In this document: piece after piece, positions 39,181-64,000 of the stretch
Numbering within the stretch: the first letter of the stretch is position 1
Layout: each line of letters starts with the position of its first letter
Assembly: GCA_003439945.1 (NCBI GenBank)
Contig: QVRM01000302.1
Location: 142,501 to 206,500, forward strand
DNA: 64,000 nt
Direction of reading: 5' to 3'
From: Dermanyssus gallinae
Taxonomy: Eukaryota; Arthropoda; Arachnida; Mesostigmata; Dermanyssidae
Notes under the pieces: model-generated
What the model was told of the DNA's origin: nothing
Databases searched by the model: none
The model's input: the letters and a program-made list of their open reading frames with translations, nothing else
Translations under genes and position numbers: made by a program

Positions 39181-41319
39181 ATGTGTTTATGTATATTTAC
39201 TGCTGCCTCGTGCGTCGAGGTGTTCGTTGATCATTGATCACAGATCATTTCTGCTGTGGTGTGGTGGCTTTTTTTCGAGTCGACTTATCGTCGTGCACGT
39301 CGAGGCACGTACGTGCATATTGTCGCTTGCGTCTAAACTACTGCTGCTGCTGCTGAACGCAAGCCTATGATGCCGCTCCTCTCGTGAGCACCTTGGTGAG
39401 CAACAGCAGCAGCAGCGGCGGCGGCGGCAAACATCTAATATACAAAAATGCGCGCGGTACGAGCGTCCCGCCTACTTCGCGCTGCCTGTCTGCCCGCCTG
39501 CCTGTTGCCCGCCCCCGCTCGCGCTCGCCGTCTGTCCGTCTAGTGTTGTGACTGCGGGGCTGCATTGACCGGCTAGTTCGACCAGTGGCGGCTGGCCAAT
39601 CTCTCTGTGATTCTATGAGAGGGTCTTTTATAGAGCGAAGAGCGAGAGCGAGAGAACGAGAGAGAGAGAGAGATAGCATGCTAGGGGGTGATGCGAGAAC
39701 GAGAGAGAAACACAACAACAGAGAAAAAAGGGGGGCGGGGGGCAAAGTGTGCTTGCTAGAGAACAACCGTCAGGTTTCATCACCCCAGTAGTGTCTGATC
39801 TGATCTATCCAAGTAGTCTGATTTATGTCTAGTTTCTCAGAGTGGGTGTGTGTGTGTGTTGTGTCGTTTATCTGTGCAGGACCAATTGATTGACTGACTG
39901 ACTGACTGATTGACTGTATGACTGACGATTGATGATCCTGTTTCTCTTTATCTGGTGGTTTCTGTTGTGTGTCGATCAGTCTATGTCCGAATAGTGTTTG
40001 TTGGTAGTTGTCATAATCATCGTCGTCATTGTCGTCGTCATTGTCGTCATTGTCGTCGTCTTGTCGCTGTGCTCGACGAGTTAGCCAGCCGTCCAATGAA
40101 TGTGGGGCTTCTGTCGTCTCTCTGTCTCTGTCCGTCGTCGTCGTCTGTCTATCTGTCTGTCTGCGACGATTGGTAACCACAGCTAGCTAGCTGCTACCCA
40201 AAGCTAGCTCTATCGGCGCATCTATCTAGCTGCTGTGGCAAACACCCTGTGAGAGTGAATGAAGTACGTGTTTTGCTGCTGCGGCTGCTGCTGCTGGTGC
40301 TCGTGGTGCTCGTGGTGGACTAGTGAGTGAGACGCGGTGCGCCTGTGTATATGAGTGGTGTGTCTCTCTCTGTATGAATCTGTGTGAGTGCGAGTGTGTT
40401 AGTGTGTATCGATGGCAGTAGCGATGCTGTTGCGAGTGTTATGATGTTGATGATGATGATGATGAGCGAGTGCGGAGAGACAGAAACACCACCACAGACA
40501 CAGACCAACTGACGGACGGACGGACGGACGGTCGAACAGACGGATAGACGCACGGGTATACAGACAGACAGACAGATATACCCACCGATAAACAGACATC
40601 CAGACCGTCGTCGTCGCCGCCGTCGTCGTGGGTCTGTGGGTCGGTCGGTCGTTTGGTCGGTCGGTCGGTCGGTTGATAGCTGCTCATCGACGGTTGATGT
40701 CGTCCCGCTGACTGCAATTGTTGCAACTGCTGGCCCGCACTGTTGTGGTGGTGGTGGTGATGGTGGTGGTTGTTGCTGGTGCTGCTGGTGCTGCTTCTGC
40801 TGCTGCTAAGTTAACTCGCGAGCTCACCACCACTCCAGCACAACCAGCTCGACGACCACGACCACGACGACGACGGACTACGGGCTGGTTAACTAACTGA
40901 CGAACTGATTGACTGCTAATGCCAGACATCGAGGTCGGTCGGATGAACCAACGAACGACCCACCCACCGACCACCAACGACCAACCAAAGAACAAAGAGA
41001 CAGTCCAAGGAATAACGACGACGACACCAACAACAACAACAACAACGACGACGACGACGACCACGATACCAACAACAACGCGCTGTTCTGCTCAGCAGCA
41101 GCAGCAGTAGCTCAGACAACAAACAGAAACTACTTCCACTGACCGCTGGTTGCTGCTGCAGCAGTACTATTGCTGTTTCGACTACTTCTTCTCAAACTAA
41201 CTGGTGTTGTTGCTGCTGCTGCTGCTACTATTGAAAGTACTACTAGTCGGAGCTACTATAGCTACCGCTGCTGCTGCAGTTGTGGTAGCTGTGTTGTTCG
41301 TGTTCGTGTTTCGGCTAGC

Positions 41320-64000
<22,681 letters not shown>

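Overview
The window is eukaryotic nuclear DNA, most likely from an arthropod. The evidence is spliced genes with GT/AG introns, mariner and Tc1 elements, LINE relics and tRNA-derived SINEs. Very dense di- and trinucleotide microsatellites and a roughly 22 kb first intron fit a mite-like genome, but the species cannot be fixed from sequence alone. There are no operons, CRISPR arrays or genuine tRNA/rRNA genes.

Four protein-coding genes can be supported by reading splice sites and reading-frame phase. (1) About 105-11666, plus strand: the 3' part of a multi-exon gene. All downstream junctions keep phase, and the last exons have weak kleisin (Rad21/Rec8-type) character. One exon contains a 21-bp in-frame minisatellite. 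(2) 16919-19673, minus strand: a complete two-exon homologue of DDA1, the small DDB1-associated subunit of the DCX/CRL4 ubiquitin ligase machinery, with an extended N-terminus and a Gly/Ala insertion. (3) 22502-24412, plus strand: complete three-exon ribosomal protein L38. (4) 41320 to the right edge, plus strand: the 5' end of a gene whose two visible coding exons read as a kinase fold lacking the usual catalytic residues (a probable pseudokinase). They are separated by a 22.2 kb intron filled with trinucleotide repeats.

Layout: 1-11.7 kb is the kleisin-like gene, with a dead Tc1-family transposon (long inverted repeats) and a mariner relic in its introns. 11.7-16.9 kb is intergenic with a LINE relic. 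16.9-24.4 kb holds the divergent DDA1/RpL38 pair. 24.4-38.8 kb is a repeat-rich intergenic tract (two SINE families, LINE relics, long TA arrays). 38.9-39.2 kb is a GC-rich, promoter-like block with a CRE palindrome upstream of the pseudokinase gene. 41.4-63.7 kb is the giant intron with microsatellites, three SINE-1 copies or fragments, a second mariner relic, hairpins and long AT arrays.

The genes are not a functional cluster. RpL38 and DDA1 are housekeeping genes; the other two lack secure family assignments. The observations most worth following up are the pseudokinase, the kleisin-like gene with its coding minisatellite, the DDA1 extension, the Tc1 element with repeats inside its long inverted ends, and a shared hairpin motif in two otherwise different SINE families.
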